Source: Pycnococcus provasolii (taxonomy: Eukaryota; Chlorophyta; Pseudoscourfieldiophyceae; Pseudoscourfieldiales). Taken from it: a stretch of 64,000 nt of DNA. The translations under genes and the position numbers were made by a program. The stretch spans positions 1 through 64,000 of the forward strand of contig CP150588.1 in assembly GCA_049487715.1 (NCBI GenBank). Reading direction: 5' to 3'. Below the pieces are notes generated by a model. It was not told the DNA's origin. It was given only the letters and a program-made list of their open reading frames with translations, and ran no database searches. Shown piece by piece: positions 9,301 to 18,392 of this stretch (position 1 is the first letter of the stretch; each line of letters begins with the position of its first letter).

Positions 9301-10262
9301 GGCTAACTGCTTCTGCGGATGGTAAGCCTTAAGCTTAAGTGAAGTAAGTGTGATATGGCCCCGAGCGCGACGGCAGGCGAGAGACGGCAAAGAGAGTGCG
9401 CGTGAGAGCGGGTCCACGGAGTTGGAGATGTTGTTGAGTCGCGTCGTGTTGTGCGAGGGTGGCGAGACGAGACGAGACGAAGCCAAGGGGGGAAAAGGGG
9501 GAGGGGAAGGTCTGGTCTCCTGACGGCGAGCTGATGAAGGAGCCCTCATTATGTAGACTAGTACCGTAGGAGCCATCCACCTCACGCTTCGATGGACTGT
9601 GATAATTTCGCCCAGCCCCAGAAAGAATAAAGTAAAGTGGGAACGAAACATCGTCGTTCCTCATCAGCGTCTTCCCTCTTCAGAACTTATTATCGTAGCA
9701 GAGCAGGTGGATGGTACATATTCGGTGAGCACCGTTAACACGCCATCACATACAGTACGTCTGGTGTCTGGCAGTCGGGCAGAGGGTTAGGGTTAGGGTT
9801 AGGGTTACTTCTTGCGGTGGAGTGTCCGGTAAATACATACGGTAGGTAATAAGGCTTCGGACAGATAGGCTATGCATGTACGTTTTCCATTTCTTGACAC
9901 CGGCGCGGTCCACGAAATACAACCTATGTTTTTTAAAGTCTGCAAACAGACACAAATTTTCTTCCTTCCCAGGCTAAAGAGCCGATGCACGAGCGTTATC
10001 CAACCCCGAAAACCACTTCGAGGAGTTTGACGCCCCAGGTTAGTTAGGGTTCTCCCTCCCTGTGGCGTGCTGCAGCCTGCATCCTCCCCTCGTCGTCATC
10101 CGCCAACAACCACACGCACCTGCGCACCTGCGCCGCGCACAACTCGCTCGCTCGCCGGGTTCGTGTTCGGGTTCGTGCCGTGTCAGCCGCGCCTCCTCAC
10201 GCACACGCACACTTGCACACGCACACTGGCAAAAGCGCGCTCCGTAGACCACACAGCGAACC
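9301..10262. other. Divergent intergenic region, ARM gene / AP-4 epsilon
   Basis: About 960 bases between divergently transcribed genes, so it should hold both promoters. It contains a short internal TTAGGG array (separate entry) and CAC-rich repeats just before the AP-4 start. Short frames in it match nothing I recognise. Confidence 0.4.
9784..9807. repeat. Interstitial telomeric repeat, GGGTTA x4
   Basis: Four uninterrupted telomeric hexamers lie in the divergent promoter region, in inverted orientation relative to the chromosome-end telomere. They may be a relic of double-strand-break repair or act as a telo-box-like promoter element. Neither can be decided from sequence. Confidence 0.9.
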
Positions 10263-13001
10263 ATGAACATGCGACCGAACAACGGACACAGCGCGTCCGC
10301 AACTCCTCCGCCGCGCGGAAGTTCGTCGTCTCGCGGAGGATCCTCGTCGGCGGCGCAGCAACTGCAAACAACCGCTCTCGCGCAAACGCACAGCGCGCAC
10401 TTCTACACGCTCGTGAGGCGCATCGGAGAGTGCAAGTCACGCACGGAAGAAATCACAATCGCAACCAAGGAAGCGGCGTACCTCAAGGGTGTGCTCGCAA
10501 AAAACGAAGCGACGCCGGAGGTGCTCATCAGGCTGCTGTACGCAGAAATGCTAGGCGCGGATGCGTCGTTCGCGTACATTCACGCAGTCAAGGCGACGCA
10601 CAGCTCGCACCTGCAGACGAAGCGACTTGGACACCTGCTCGTGCAGCTCTTCTTGACGAGCAAGGACCCTCTTATGCTCCTGCTCATTAACACGTGCCAC
10701 CAAGACCTGAAGAGTGCCGACGTGCTCGTCGTGTGCGCAGCCTTGCACACGCTCGCGAGGCTGACGTCGGAGGACACGATACCCGCCGTGCTGCCGACGG
10801 TTGTCGAACTGCTCAACCACAAGAGCCAACTGGTGCGCAAGAAAGCTGTTATGGTTCTCAGCAAGTTTCAGAAAGTCACGTCCGATGCGACGACGAAGCA
10901 AATGCTTCAGCAGAAGTTTTGCCTCATGCTGTGCGACAAGGACCCGAGCGTCATGGGCGCGTCGCTCAACGGCCTGCACGACGCGCTGTGCACCCACATG
11001 GAGGGGGAGGACTTGATTCGCATGAAAAATCTAGTTCCGAGCTTGGTCTCTATCCTGAAGCAGATCACGCAGCGTCGCCTCCCTCGCTCGTACGAGTACC
11101 ATCGAACGCCCGCACCTTTCATACAAATCAAGCTTTTGAAGATGCTCGCGAAGCTGGGTCAAAATGACCAGGCGAGCTCCGAGCACATGTACCAGGTGCT
11201 ATCGGAGGTGCTGAAGGCGAACGGAAGGCAGCCGTCGGCGCAGAGCCACACGTCGACGATCCAGAGCGCGCTCGTGTTCGAGACCATCAGGACGATTGCG
11301 ACGATTTATCCGTCGACGGAACTGCTGACGTTGGCGGCGCAGAGCACGTCAGCGCTGCTACGCTCCAAGCACCGCAACCTGAAGTACGTCGGCATAGACT
11401 CGCTCATGCACATCACGCGCGTGAACCCGTCGTACGCGCAGGAGCACCAGATGGCTGTCGTGGACTGTCTCGAGGACAGCGACGACACGATCCGACGCAA
11501 GACATTTGACCTGCTTGCGGCGATGACGACGCAGCAGAATGTCGAGGTGGTGGTGGAAAAGATGAGCGCGTATCTGACGGACTTGAACCATCTCAGTGGC
11601 ATGGATGCGAAGCTAATTCGTTCGAGGATCCTTACGGAGATTGCGAATCTGGCCGAGAGGCACGCGCCGAGCGTGGGCTGGTATGTCGAGAAGATGCGCG
11701 AGCTGCTTGAACTGGGTGGGGACGACGTACCCGTGCAACTGTGCGATCGCGTCATCGCAGCGTGTGCAAGTGACGACGGCGTTGCGAATGCTGCTTGCCA
11801 AGCGTACGGCTCCGCGCTTCGGGAGCGAGGCTGCGATGTGCATGCACCTTTCTTCAGGGTAGCGGCTGCCGTTCTGGGTGAGCACATCAGTGGAGCAGAT
11901 GCCGCGGCAAGTACTGCTCGGTGCTTGATCAGCACCGTGGAGGAGAACGTTCGTCTTGACGATGCCGAAAGGGCGTTGGTCGCGAGCGCGATGGGGAAGC
12001 TTGTGAGCAAGAACGACTCGATGGCGGTGACGGAGGTGAGCGAGTTTGCCGCGGCGGGAATGAGGAGCAGGAGCACCGAGCTCGCGCAGAGGTGTGGAGA
12101 GCTGAAAGAGCTGTTGCACACGAAGGTGGCAACAGCCTCGCCTGGTGCTGGAAGCGGTGCAAACGTTGCCGCCGCTCTTGCGGGCGCGAGCGCATACGCC
12201 GCGACGCGCGGTGGATCCACGTATGTGCCAGTGGAGGAGAGGAGGCGACGGAAGCTGGCCGAGGCGGTCGCGGCAGGAGGCGTGAGTGTGCAGGAGGCGA
12301 GTGCAAGTGCGCCTCCTCCGCAAAGCTACTTGGAGCGCCAGGCAGTCTTGCAGGCGGCGAAGGAAGCGCGTGCGTCGGCGTCGGCAGGCTTGCGGAAGAG
12401 CGGCGCGGGCGCTCGGCAGCAATGGGGCGGCGTTGAGGCGCCGCCGCCGCCGCCGCCGCCGCAGGTGCAGGCGCCGCAGGTTGCTGCCGCTGCGTCGGCG
12501 GCGCCTTCGGTGCAGCCGGCGATCGAGCCCGCCATGCCAGACGAACGTGCGTCACTGGCAGCGGCATTGTTTGGCGGAGGTGGGACCCCTGCTCCCGTGG
12601 CGACTGCAGCATCAGCGGTGGCGGCGGAGCCACCACCACCGCCGCCGTCGCCCGCTCCTGTGGCTGCTGCGGCACAACCCTCTCCCGTGGATCCGTTCGC
12701 GATGTTGAGCAGCCTTGACGCCGCACCGCCCGCGCCACCGGTAGATCCGTTCGCACAGATGGGTGAGATGGGTGCACAGATGCCTCAGATACCGCCGCAG
12801 CAACCCCATGATCCTATGGGTGGCATGATGCCGATGCAGCAGCCAATGGGTGGCATGATGCAGATGCAGCAGCCAATGGGTGGCATGATGCAGATGCAGC
12901 AGCCTATGCAGCCTATGGGCGGTGCGAGACCACCACCCCCGCAAATGTCACCACCACCGCCGCAGAAGTCGAAGGATCCATTCGCAGATCTTCTCGGGTA
13001 A
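10263..13001 (+). CDS. AP4E: AP-4 adaptor complex, epsilon subunit
   Basis: A 912-residue large adaptin. Residues about 35-600 are the helical adaptin trunk, with diagnostic stretches LIRLLYAEMLGADASFAYIH, VVCAALHTLARLTSEDTIPA and VLPTVVELLNHKSQLVRKKA. These match plant and animal AP-4 epsilon better than gamma, alpha or delta. AP-4 is a clathrin-independent trans-Golgi coat that sorts transmembrane cargo. The hinge from about residue 690 is Ala/Pro-rich. Instead of an obvious folded ear, the C terminus is a Met/Gln/Pro-rich tail with three DPF motifs (DPFAMLSSL, DPFAQMG, and DPFADLLG at the very end). The start was chosen at the first ATG after a CAC-rich leader. The adaptin call is firm; the epsilon subtype is very likely. 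Confidence 0.88.
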   Translation: MNMRPNNGHSASATPPPRGSSSSRGGSSSAAQQLQTTALAQTHSAHFYTLVRRIGECKSRTEEITIATKEAAYLKGVLAKNEATPEVLIRLLYAEMLGADASFAYIHAVKATHSSHLQTKRLGHLLVQLFLTSKDPLMLLLINTCHQDLKSADVLVVCAALHTLARLTSEDTIPAVLPTVVELLNHKSQLVRKKAVMVLSKFQKVTSDATTKQMLQQKFCLMLCDKDPSVMGASLNGLHDALCTHMEGEDLIRMKNLVPSLVSILKQITQRRLPRSYEYHRTPAPFIQIKLLKMLAKLGQNDQASSEHMYQVLSEVLKANGRQPSAQSHTSTIQSALVFETIRTIATIYPSTELLTLAAQSTSALLRSKHRNLKYVGIDSLMHITRVNPSYAQEHQMAVVDCLEDSDDTIRRKTFDLLAAMTTQQNVEVVVEKMSAYLTDLNHLSGMDAKLIRSRILTEIANLAERHAPSVGWYVEKMRELLELGGDDVPVQLCDRVIAACASDDGVANAACQAYGSALRERGCDVHAPFFRVAAAVLGEHISGADAAASTARCLISTVEENVRLDDAERALVASAMGKLVSKNDSMAVTEVSEFAAAGMRSRSTELAQRCGELKELLHTKVATASPGAGSGANVAAALAGASAYAATRGGSTYVPVEERRRRKLAEAVAAGGVSVQEASASAPPPQSYLERQAVLQAAKEARASASAGLRKSGAGARQQWGGVEAPPPPPPPQVQAPQVAAAASAAPSVQPAIEPAMPDERASLAAALFGGGGTPAPVATAASAVAAEPPPPPPSPAPVAAAAQPSPVDPFAMLSSLDAAPPAPPVDPFAQMGEMGAQMPQIPPQQPHDPMGGMMPMQQPMGGMMQMQQPMGGMMQMQQPMQPMGGARPPPPQMSPPPPQKSKDPFADLLG

Positions 13002-13203
13002 GCTTAGAAAAAAACCAAAGAAAGTGTAAGTTGATGAAACCGAAGATTTTTTCTCAAAACAAAACCAAAACCAATCCGTATTTCTCAAAGTATGGGGACA
13101 AACAGTCGGTTGTGTGTTTTGTGTCGCATTCATTCCCCCGTAGACGACGACGGCACGCGGTTGCCTTGATTTTCATGGTAAGGGCTTATTACAACATCTC
13201 AGG

Positions 13204-14313
13204 TCAAACCTTCTTGACAATTTGAACGACATCCTCATCTTCGAGAACGTGTTCCTTGCCAACGCGCTGAGGTTTGTGCTTCGCGGATGATCCCCAAACG
13301 AGCGCGTACTTGAAGTCCTTGAGGAGACTTCTGTGGATGCGGTTGCAGAAATCCTCCACTGTTCGGCGATCTTTCTTCAAAATCACAGGTTCGCCGTAGT
13401 CGGGCATCAGACCCTTCGGTTTGGTGTAGATGCGAACGAGCGCAAGCTTTTCCCAAGCTTGATCAAGCAGGCCGTCGAGATTCCACTCGAGGTGTGCGCT
13501 GATGGGGCAGTAGTTTGGAAGCTTGTCGAGCACATCGAGTTCCTCGAGTGTGATGGCGTCAATCTTGTTGCAGACGTAGATGGCGGGGATGTAGATACGG
13601 TTTCCCTCGATGACGTCGATGAGGTCGTCCTCGGTTACGTTCGCATCTTTGACCATGACATCCGCGTTGTGAATCTTGTACTCCTTGCAGATTGTCTGGC
13701 ACGTCTCGAGCGTGAGCGTAACTCCGGGAACCATCGTCGACATGCTCACGCCACCCTTCTCCTTGCGTCGGAAGTCAAGCTTCGGCGGTTCCTTGTTCAG
13801 CCGTATGCCAAACCCGTCAAGCTCCTTCTCGATGAGCTGCTTGTGCGTGATTGGTTTTAGGCTGTCCAGCACGATGAGAATGACGTCCGACGTTCGTGCC
13901 GTGCTGATGACCTGTCGCCCGCGCCCCTTTCCGTCTTTCGCACCCTCGATGATACCAGGCAAGTCGAGGAGCTGAATTTTTGCGCCGTTGAATCGGATGA
14001 CTCCGGGTATGCACGTCAAGGTTGTGAATTCGTACGACGCCACCTCGCTGAACGTGCCCGTGAGTTTGTTGAGGAGGGTGGACTTCCCCACGCTGGGGAA
14101 GCCGACGAGTCCAATGCGACAGTCACCCGTCTTGCTGACGTCGAATCCCTCGCCCTTGCCCCCCCCTGCTCCTGGCGCGGGCTCGAACAGCTCACGCTTC
14201 AGCTTCGCCAGCTTCGCCTTGAGCATACCCAGGTGCCCTTCCGTCGCCTTGTTTTTCTGCGTTCGCGCCATCTCCTCCTCGATCTCCTTGATCTTTACGA
14301 TGGTCGTCGACAT
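13204..14313 (-). CDS. DRG1: Developmentally regulated GTP-binding protein DRG1
   Basis: A complete 369-residue Obg-family GTPase, almost the length of human DRG1 (367). The N terminus [20 protein letters not shown] with following basic helix is the DRG signature. G motifs are intact: GFPSVGKST (G1), a switch region ending [17 protein letters not shown] (G3), NKID (G4) and a SAH-type G5. An S5D2-like helical insert splits the GTPase domain. The C terminus (about 290-369) is the TGS domain, ending in the typical [17 protein letters not shown]1 with its partner DFRP1 associates with translating ribosomes. It is convergent with AP-4 epsilon and divergent from the DEAD-box gene. Nothing unusual is seen. 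Confidence 0.97.
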   Translation of the reverse strand: MSTTIVKIKEIEEEMARTQKNKATEGHLGMLKAKLAKLKRELFEPAPGAGGGKGEGFDVSKTGDCRIGLVGFPSVGKSTLLNKLTGTFSEVASYEFTTLTCIPGVIRFNGAKIQLLDLPGIIEGAKDGKGRGRQVISTARTSDVILIVLDSLKPITHKQLIEKELDGFGIRLNKEPPKLDFRRKEKGGVSMSTMVPGVTLTLETCQTICKEYKIHNADVMVKDANVTEDDLIDVIEGNRIYIPAIYVCNKIDAITLEELDVLDKLPNYCPISAHLEWNLDGLLDQAWEKLALVRIYTKPKGLMPDYGEPVILKKDRRTVEDFCNRIHRSLLKDFKYALVWGSSAKHKPQRVGKEHVLEDEDVVQIVKKV

Positions 14314-14717
14314 GGTGGTATGAAATCAGGTCGTGTGTGAGGCAAAGACGCGAGTAGATATCAGTGAATATAAGATATAAGTGAAGTGCAGCCGAGCACA
14401 AACGACAATGAGTGTGAGCTAACAACAAACACTACTGTGATCGAGATTATTGTGCGGCGATGACCCAATCCACACCGGGAAAATATTCAGGGAAAACAAA
14501 AAAAAGGCCGCCCGCCAGAAAAAGGAAAAGAGCCGCCAGAAAAAGGTGAGCGAAGAACCGGTGTCCCGAAACAACATAGTCTTCAAAACCCATGCCACGG
14601 CGTATCCCCAGGGCAAACCCCGAACGAAGGGAATGGCCTCATTTTGTGTTTTGGGGGTTTGGTTCACTCTTGTGCCCTCTCTCTGCGAGGAGGGAGTTTC
14701 TCAGAAGAATGTGGAAG
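14314..14717. other. Divergent promoter region, DRG1 / DEAD-box helicase
   Basis: About 400 bases. It holds an A-rich tract (GGGAAAACAAAAAAAAGG near 14490) and a GTTTTGGGGGTTTGGTT motif near 14650. The helicase frame is open through its last 125 bases, but that translation lacks helicase-like character. Confidence 0.4.
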
Positions 14718-16487
14718 ATGCCCGGGGGAGGCAACCAGCCAGCAGTCAGCAGCCAGCAGCTTGGGGGCAAGGGCGACCGGAAGCAGCGCCGCCGCGACGC
14801 GCAGGCGGCGACGGTCGCGGCGAAGGTGAGCGCACAGGCCGAGTACTTCTGGCAGTGCCGCGCACAGGCGGCGGCGCGCCCCGCGAGGAGTTCGACGCCG
14901 ACAACCGGGCTCTTCGACGGCATGAGCAAATCCGGGATCCGATTCGACGACTACGAGGAGGTGCCCGTGGAGCGCTCGGGGCCCGGGCAGGCGTCGCCGC
15001 CGGCGCTCGCGAGCTTCGCGGAACTGGCGGTGCCGGGCTGGCTGCGAGCCAACGTGCAGCGCATGAACTACGCCAAGCCGACGCCGATCCAAGCCCACGC
15101 CGTGCCGCTCGCGCTCGACGGACGCAACGACCTCATGTGCTGCGCCCAGACGGGGAGCGGAAAGACGGCGGGTTTCCTCCTGCCCATCCTCGCCCAGCTC
15201 GGCGCCGTGCAGCCGGCGCCGATCGCGGCCGACGCGCCGTGCGCGCCAGCCGCCGTGATCCTGGCCCCGACGCGCGAGCTCGCGGCACAGATCCACCTCG
15301 AGGCGCAGCGGCTCTCGTTCGGCGGCGGCGCGATTCGCACGGTGGTTGTCTACGGCGGCGCCAAGCCTAGGCCCCAGCTGCAGGAGCTCGCGCACGGTTG
15401 CGACGTCCTCGTCGCGACGCCGGGGAGGCTCACGGAGTTCGTCGACTCGGGTGTCGTGTCGCTGGCCGGGACGCGGTTCCTAGTGCTCGACGAGGCGGAC
15501 AGAATGCTCGACATGGGCTTCGAGCCCCAGATCCGCCGACTCGTGTTGCAGCGTGACATGCCGCCCAAGAGCCGCCGTCAGACGCTGCTGTTCTCCGCGA
15601 CGTTCCCGCACAGCATCCAGCAGCTGGCGCGTGAGTTCATGCGACATTACACATGGATCGGCGTGGGCCGCGTCGGAAGCACGGTGAGCGCCATAACGCA
15701 GGAGTTCGAGCTCGCGACAAACGACAAGAGGCACAAGCTCCAGCTGCTGTGCCAGGCGCTCGCCACCAAGCGGGACTCGCCCTCGGCGCTTGCCCTCGTC
15801 TTCGTGCAAAAGAAGCACGTCGCCAGGTGGGTCGCGAACCAGCTCTGCAAGGAAATGGGCGTCTCGGCGGAGTCCATTCACGGCGACCGCTCGCAGTCAC
15901 AGCGCGAGGCCGCGCTCGCCGCCTTCCGCTCGGGCGCCTCGCCCGTCCTCGTCGCGACCGACGTCGCCGCGCGCGGCATCGACGTGCCCGGCGTCGCCCT
16001 CGTCGTAAACTTCGACCTCCCTACGACGAAGGATGACTTCGACAGCTACGTGCACCGCATCGGGCGCACGGGGAGGGCGGGCAGGGAGGGCAAGGCAGTC
16101 TCCTTCTTCGTGCCGGGGTACGACCCGAAGACCGGGAACGGCAAGATCGCCCCGCTGCTTGCGCAGCTGCTGCAGGAGACGGGGCAGCCTTGCCCTCCCT
16201 TCCTTAGCCAGGTGCGCGCGCCTGCTGCGCCGCTGGCGCCTGCGCCGTTCACGGACACGCGCTCGGAGGCGCAGCAGAAGGCGCCTCCGCGCCAGCCGCG
16301 TGCGCCCAAGCGCCCGCCGCCGCCTCCGCAGCCATCTGGACTTCCTCCGGCGGGGGCGGCGGCCGCTCCCGCTCCGTCGCCCGCTGGCTCCGCCGATGCG
16401 GCGCCCCCGGAAGCCGCCCCCGGGAAGCGCCGCAGGCCACGCCGCGGCCGCGGCGGCGGCGGCCCCAAGCCAAGCGCGCCCGCGTGA
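14718..16487 (+). CDS. DEAD-box ATP-dependent RNA helicase, Ded1/DDX3-like
   Basis: From the ATG at 14718 (MPGGGNQPAV) this is 589 residues; an ATG nine bases upstream is equally possible. The helicase core is complete: Q motif PTPIQ near 121-125, motif I AQTGSGKT 143-150, Ia PTRELA 184-189, TPGR 234-237, DEAD 258-261, SAT 293-295, RGID 419-422 and HRIGRTGR 446-453. The upstream FDDYEEVPVERSG segment and the FAELAVPGWLRANVQRMNY spacing resemble the Ded1/DDX3/Vasa group, which unwinds RNA during translation initiation or germ-granule function. The C terminus is Pro/Ala-rich, ending in a basic RRPRRGRGGGG tail that could bind RNA. The gene looks more GC-rich and C-ending in codon use than its neighbours. 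Confidence 0.95.
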   Translation: MPGGGNQPAVSSQQLGGKGDRKQRRRDAQAATVAAKVSAQAEYFWQCRAQAAARPARSSTPTTGLFDGMSKSGIRFDDYEEVPVERSGPGQASPPALASFAELAVPGWLRANVQRMNYAKPTPIQAHAVPLALDGRNDLMCCAQTGSGKTAGFLLPILAQLGAVQPAPIAADAPCAPAAVILAPTRELAAQIHLEAQRLSFGGGAIRTVVVYGGAKPRPQLQELAHGCDVLVATPGRLTEFVDSGVVSLAGTRFLVLDEADRMLDMGFEPQIRRLVLQRDMPPKSRRQTLLFSATFPHSIQQLAREFMRHYTWIGVGRVGSTVSAITQEFELATNDKRHKLQLLCQALATKRDSPSALALVFVQKKHVARWVANQLCKEMGVSAESIHGDRSQSQREAALAAFRSGASPVLVATDVAARGIDVPGVALVVNFDLPTTKDDFDSYVHRIGRTGRAGREGKAVSFFVPGYDPKTGNGKIAPLLAQLLQETGQPCPPFLSQVRAPAAPLAPAPFTDTRSEAQQKAPPRQPRAPKRPPPPPQPSGLPPAGAAAAPAPSPAGSADAAPPEAAPGKRRRPRRGRGGGGPKPSAPA

Positions 16488-16701
16488 GTTCCAGCAGCGC
16501 CATCGCGCTTTGTTGCGCGGCTCGATTGGAGTCGCCCAGGCGCGCCATGATACTAGGTGTATTTCATCAAATGATGTAATAATGAAAGATTTTTTGATAG
16601 TCACATATGTAGCACGCCATGGCAAGATGCCCCAGTGAACCCCCAATCAAAACCCCCAAACAAAACCCCCAAAGTGTTTCCCGCCGCGCCCAGAAAACAA
16701 C

Positions 16702-16706
16702 AGGTC
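16702..16706. repeat. 5' target-site duplication AGGTC of the TRIM element
   Basis: AGGTC directly precedes the 5' LTR and is repeated directly after the 3' LTR (17570-17574). A 5-bp duplication is the standard size for LTR-retrotransposon integrases. Confidence 0.85.
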
Positions 16707-16847
16707 TGTCGAGATTATACCTTATATGCCTTGTGGGGAACCGTTGTTGAGGACTCGGGATCCCAGAGGGATAAGGGGGCGCGGCCCCTGGTTGTCTAAG
16801 TTGTAAGACCACACTTTTTCTTTTCCTTTTTCTACTTATTCTCTTCA
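16707..16847 (+). repeat. 5' long terminal repeat of the TRIM
   Basis: A 141-bp repeat, TGTCGAGATT at the start and TTCTCTTCA at the end. It contains TTATACCTTATATG, an AT-rich stretch that could serve as a core promoter, and a pyrimidine-rich end. Confidence 0.9.
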
Positions 16848-16860
16848 GGTTATGAGCCTC
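16848..16860 (+). promoter_or_regulatory. Primer-binding site, half initiator-tRNA-Met type
   Basis: GGTTATGAGCC starts at the first base after the 5' LTR. Its complement GGCTCATAACC matches the CAU anticodon arm of initiator tRNA-Met (GGGCCCATAACCC in plants) with a small mismatch. Copia-group elements prime from this internal tRNA fragment, so this places the TRIM in the copia lineage by inference. Confidence 0.7.
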
Positions 16861-17429
16861 AAGTTGTGAAACAGTTACGCTACCTTAAGTCAGCCTACGA
16901 AACTTCACAGTCCTTGAGTACACTTACTTGGCCGTCGAATACACTTTACAGTTTTCAAATACCTTGACCACAGAAAAAACGCGAAGCAAAACTGCGTAGT
17001 GGAAAACAGCTCTCGACCTATTTTCCCGTTGTGGAAGGTGGTCAGACCACTTCGAACAGCCTTATCCTGGCAAGATACGGTTATCCAAACCGAACATCTT
17101 GAACTGCTGCACTTCAAAAAGTTATTCTGCGCAGTTTCCGGTCGTTTTTGGTTTGGTAAACCTTGCTACTATTTTCAGCCTCCCATATACGCCTCGCAAA
17201 ACGCCATATCAAAAGAAACAAAAATCAAAACATCACAAAACCAAATACAAATCAAAACATCACGAAAACGAATACAAATTCAGAACATTACAAAAACGAA
17301 TAAAAATTAATCAACCATACAAGACCTTGACAAACCAAATAAGAAGAACGAAGAAACGAGTATACAAACTGCACAACTAAACAACGCTACTAGCCAGCGT
17401 TCATACCAGGCATAGCAGCGAGGGGAAGT

Positions 17430-17569
17430 GTCGAGATTATACCTTATATGCCTTGTGGGGAACCGTTGTTGAGGACTCGGGATCCCAGAGGGATAAGGGG
17501 GCGCGGCCCCTGGTTGTCTAAGTTGTAAGACCACACTTTTTCTTTTCCTTTTTCTACTTATTCTCTTCA
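17430..17569 (+). repeat. 3' long terminal repeat of the TRIM
   Basis: This 140-bp copy matches the 5' LTR except for one missing G. It is followed by the AGGTC duplication and then, at 17600, by the start codon of the SHOCT-domain gene. Confidence 0.9.
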
Positions 17570-17599
17570 AGGTCGCCATCGCGCCTTAACAAGCGTGCC

Positions 17600-18319
17600 A
17601 TGTACTCGTCGTCGTCGTCACCCTCCGCCCGCCTTCTGTCTGGCGCAACGCACGACGACTTGACGCGTGTCTCCGCATCTCTGACGGCCAACGAACGCAT
17701 ACTCGCCGTGTGGAAGGTGGACGAAGATTCCAAAAGAGCCATGGCGAACTCATTCTTTGCGCCGTTCGTTTGCCCGTGCTTCTGGCCGCACCTGCTCATG
17801 TGCTCGCCACTATTCTGCGCGATGTACTACGGACAAAGGGCATCCTTAGACGGACTGACGTTCTTCGTCACCAACGAAAATCTCTACGTCGAGTCGCACG
17901 TCGAAAGTAAGTGCTGCTCGACGGGAAGGGACTCGGGCTTTGTCAAATTAACCGACATATCGGGCATATACGTCAACAACAAGGGGGAGGGGTGCGCAGG
18001 CGCGTGCGGCGCGTCGTCGGTCAACGTCGGCGTTCCTCTCGGGAGTCCGCTCATTAGTGGGGGCGGCAAAAAAAATCGACTCAACTTAACTTGCAACATG
18101 CCCTGCGACGATCCACAGACTGTGAGCGACATCATTCGCAAGGCGAAGGATGCGGCGGACAGCAGATTGCGTGGTGCAGGCCCAATGCAGCCACCGCCCA
18201 CAGTCGAAACGTCAGGTTCGATCGACCAGCTGAAGCAGCTCAAGAGCCTGCTTGACTCCGGCGTGCTCACGCAACGCGAATTTGACGAAAAGAAAGCAGT
18301 TTTGTTGAGCCGCATATAG
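17600..18319 (+). CDS. SHOCT-domain protein with PH-like core and hydrophobic segment
   Basis: A 239-residue protein. The last 32 residues (SIDQLKQLKSLLDSGVLTQR, then EFDEKKAVLLSRI) are a textbook SHOCT motif, a short C-terminal domain that binds partner domains or oligomerises. A Cys-rich hydrophobic segment at about 52-75 (FFAPFVCPCFWPHLLMCSPL) is probably membrane-associated. The middle (about 80-170) alternates strands such as TFFVTNENLYVESHVESKCC and GFVKLTDISGIYVNNKG, like bacterial PH-type YdbS/YokE folds often paired with SHOCT. Function is unknown. The TRIM ends 30 bp before the ATG, so the native upstream region has been displaced by about 860 bp. Confidence 0.8.
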   Translation: MYSSSSSPSARLLSGATHDDLTRVSASLTANERILAVWKVDEDSKRAMANSFFAPFVCPCFWPHLLMCSPLFCAMYYGQRASLDGLTFFVTNENLYVESHVESKCCSTGRDSGFVKLTDISGIYVNNKGEGCAGACGASSVNVGVPLGSPLISGGGKKNRLNLTCNMPCDDPQTVSDIIRKAKDAADSRLRGAGPMQPPPTVETSGSIDQLKQLKSLLDSGVLTQREFDEKKAVLLSRI

Positions 18320-18392
18320 CATACAATACTGTAGGAAAAAAACGGAATGTTCAAAATTACAAAACTTCAAATGTATTTCAGCAACAAATTCA

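Larger units (their letters stand above)
16707..17569 (+). mobile_element. Complete non-autonomous LTR retrotransposon (TRIM), 863 bp
   Basis: Two direct repeats of 141 bp (16707-16847) and 140 bp (17430-17569) both begin TG and end CA. They differ by one base in a G run near TTGTGGGG. AGGTC flanks the pair on both sides. Immediately after the 5' LTR is GGTTATGAGCCTC (16848-16860), which resembles the complement of the initiator tRNA-Met anticodon arm. That is the half-tRNA primer site used by Drosophila copia and Ty5. Immediately before the 3' LTR is a purine tract GCGAGGGGAAG (17419-17429). The 582-bp interior is AT-rich with no gag or pol, so the element depends on a copia-type helper elsewhere. 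Near-identical LTRs imply recent insertion. Confidence 0.9.

Noticed and set aside
16567-17579. Minus-strand frames in the two LTRs sharing an identical peptide
   Set aside because: The shared peptide is only the translated LTR; no independent coding evidence.
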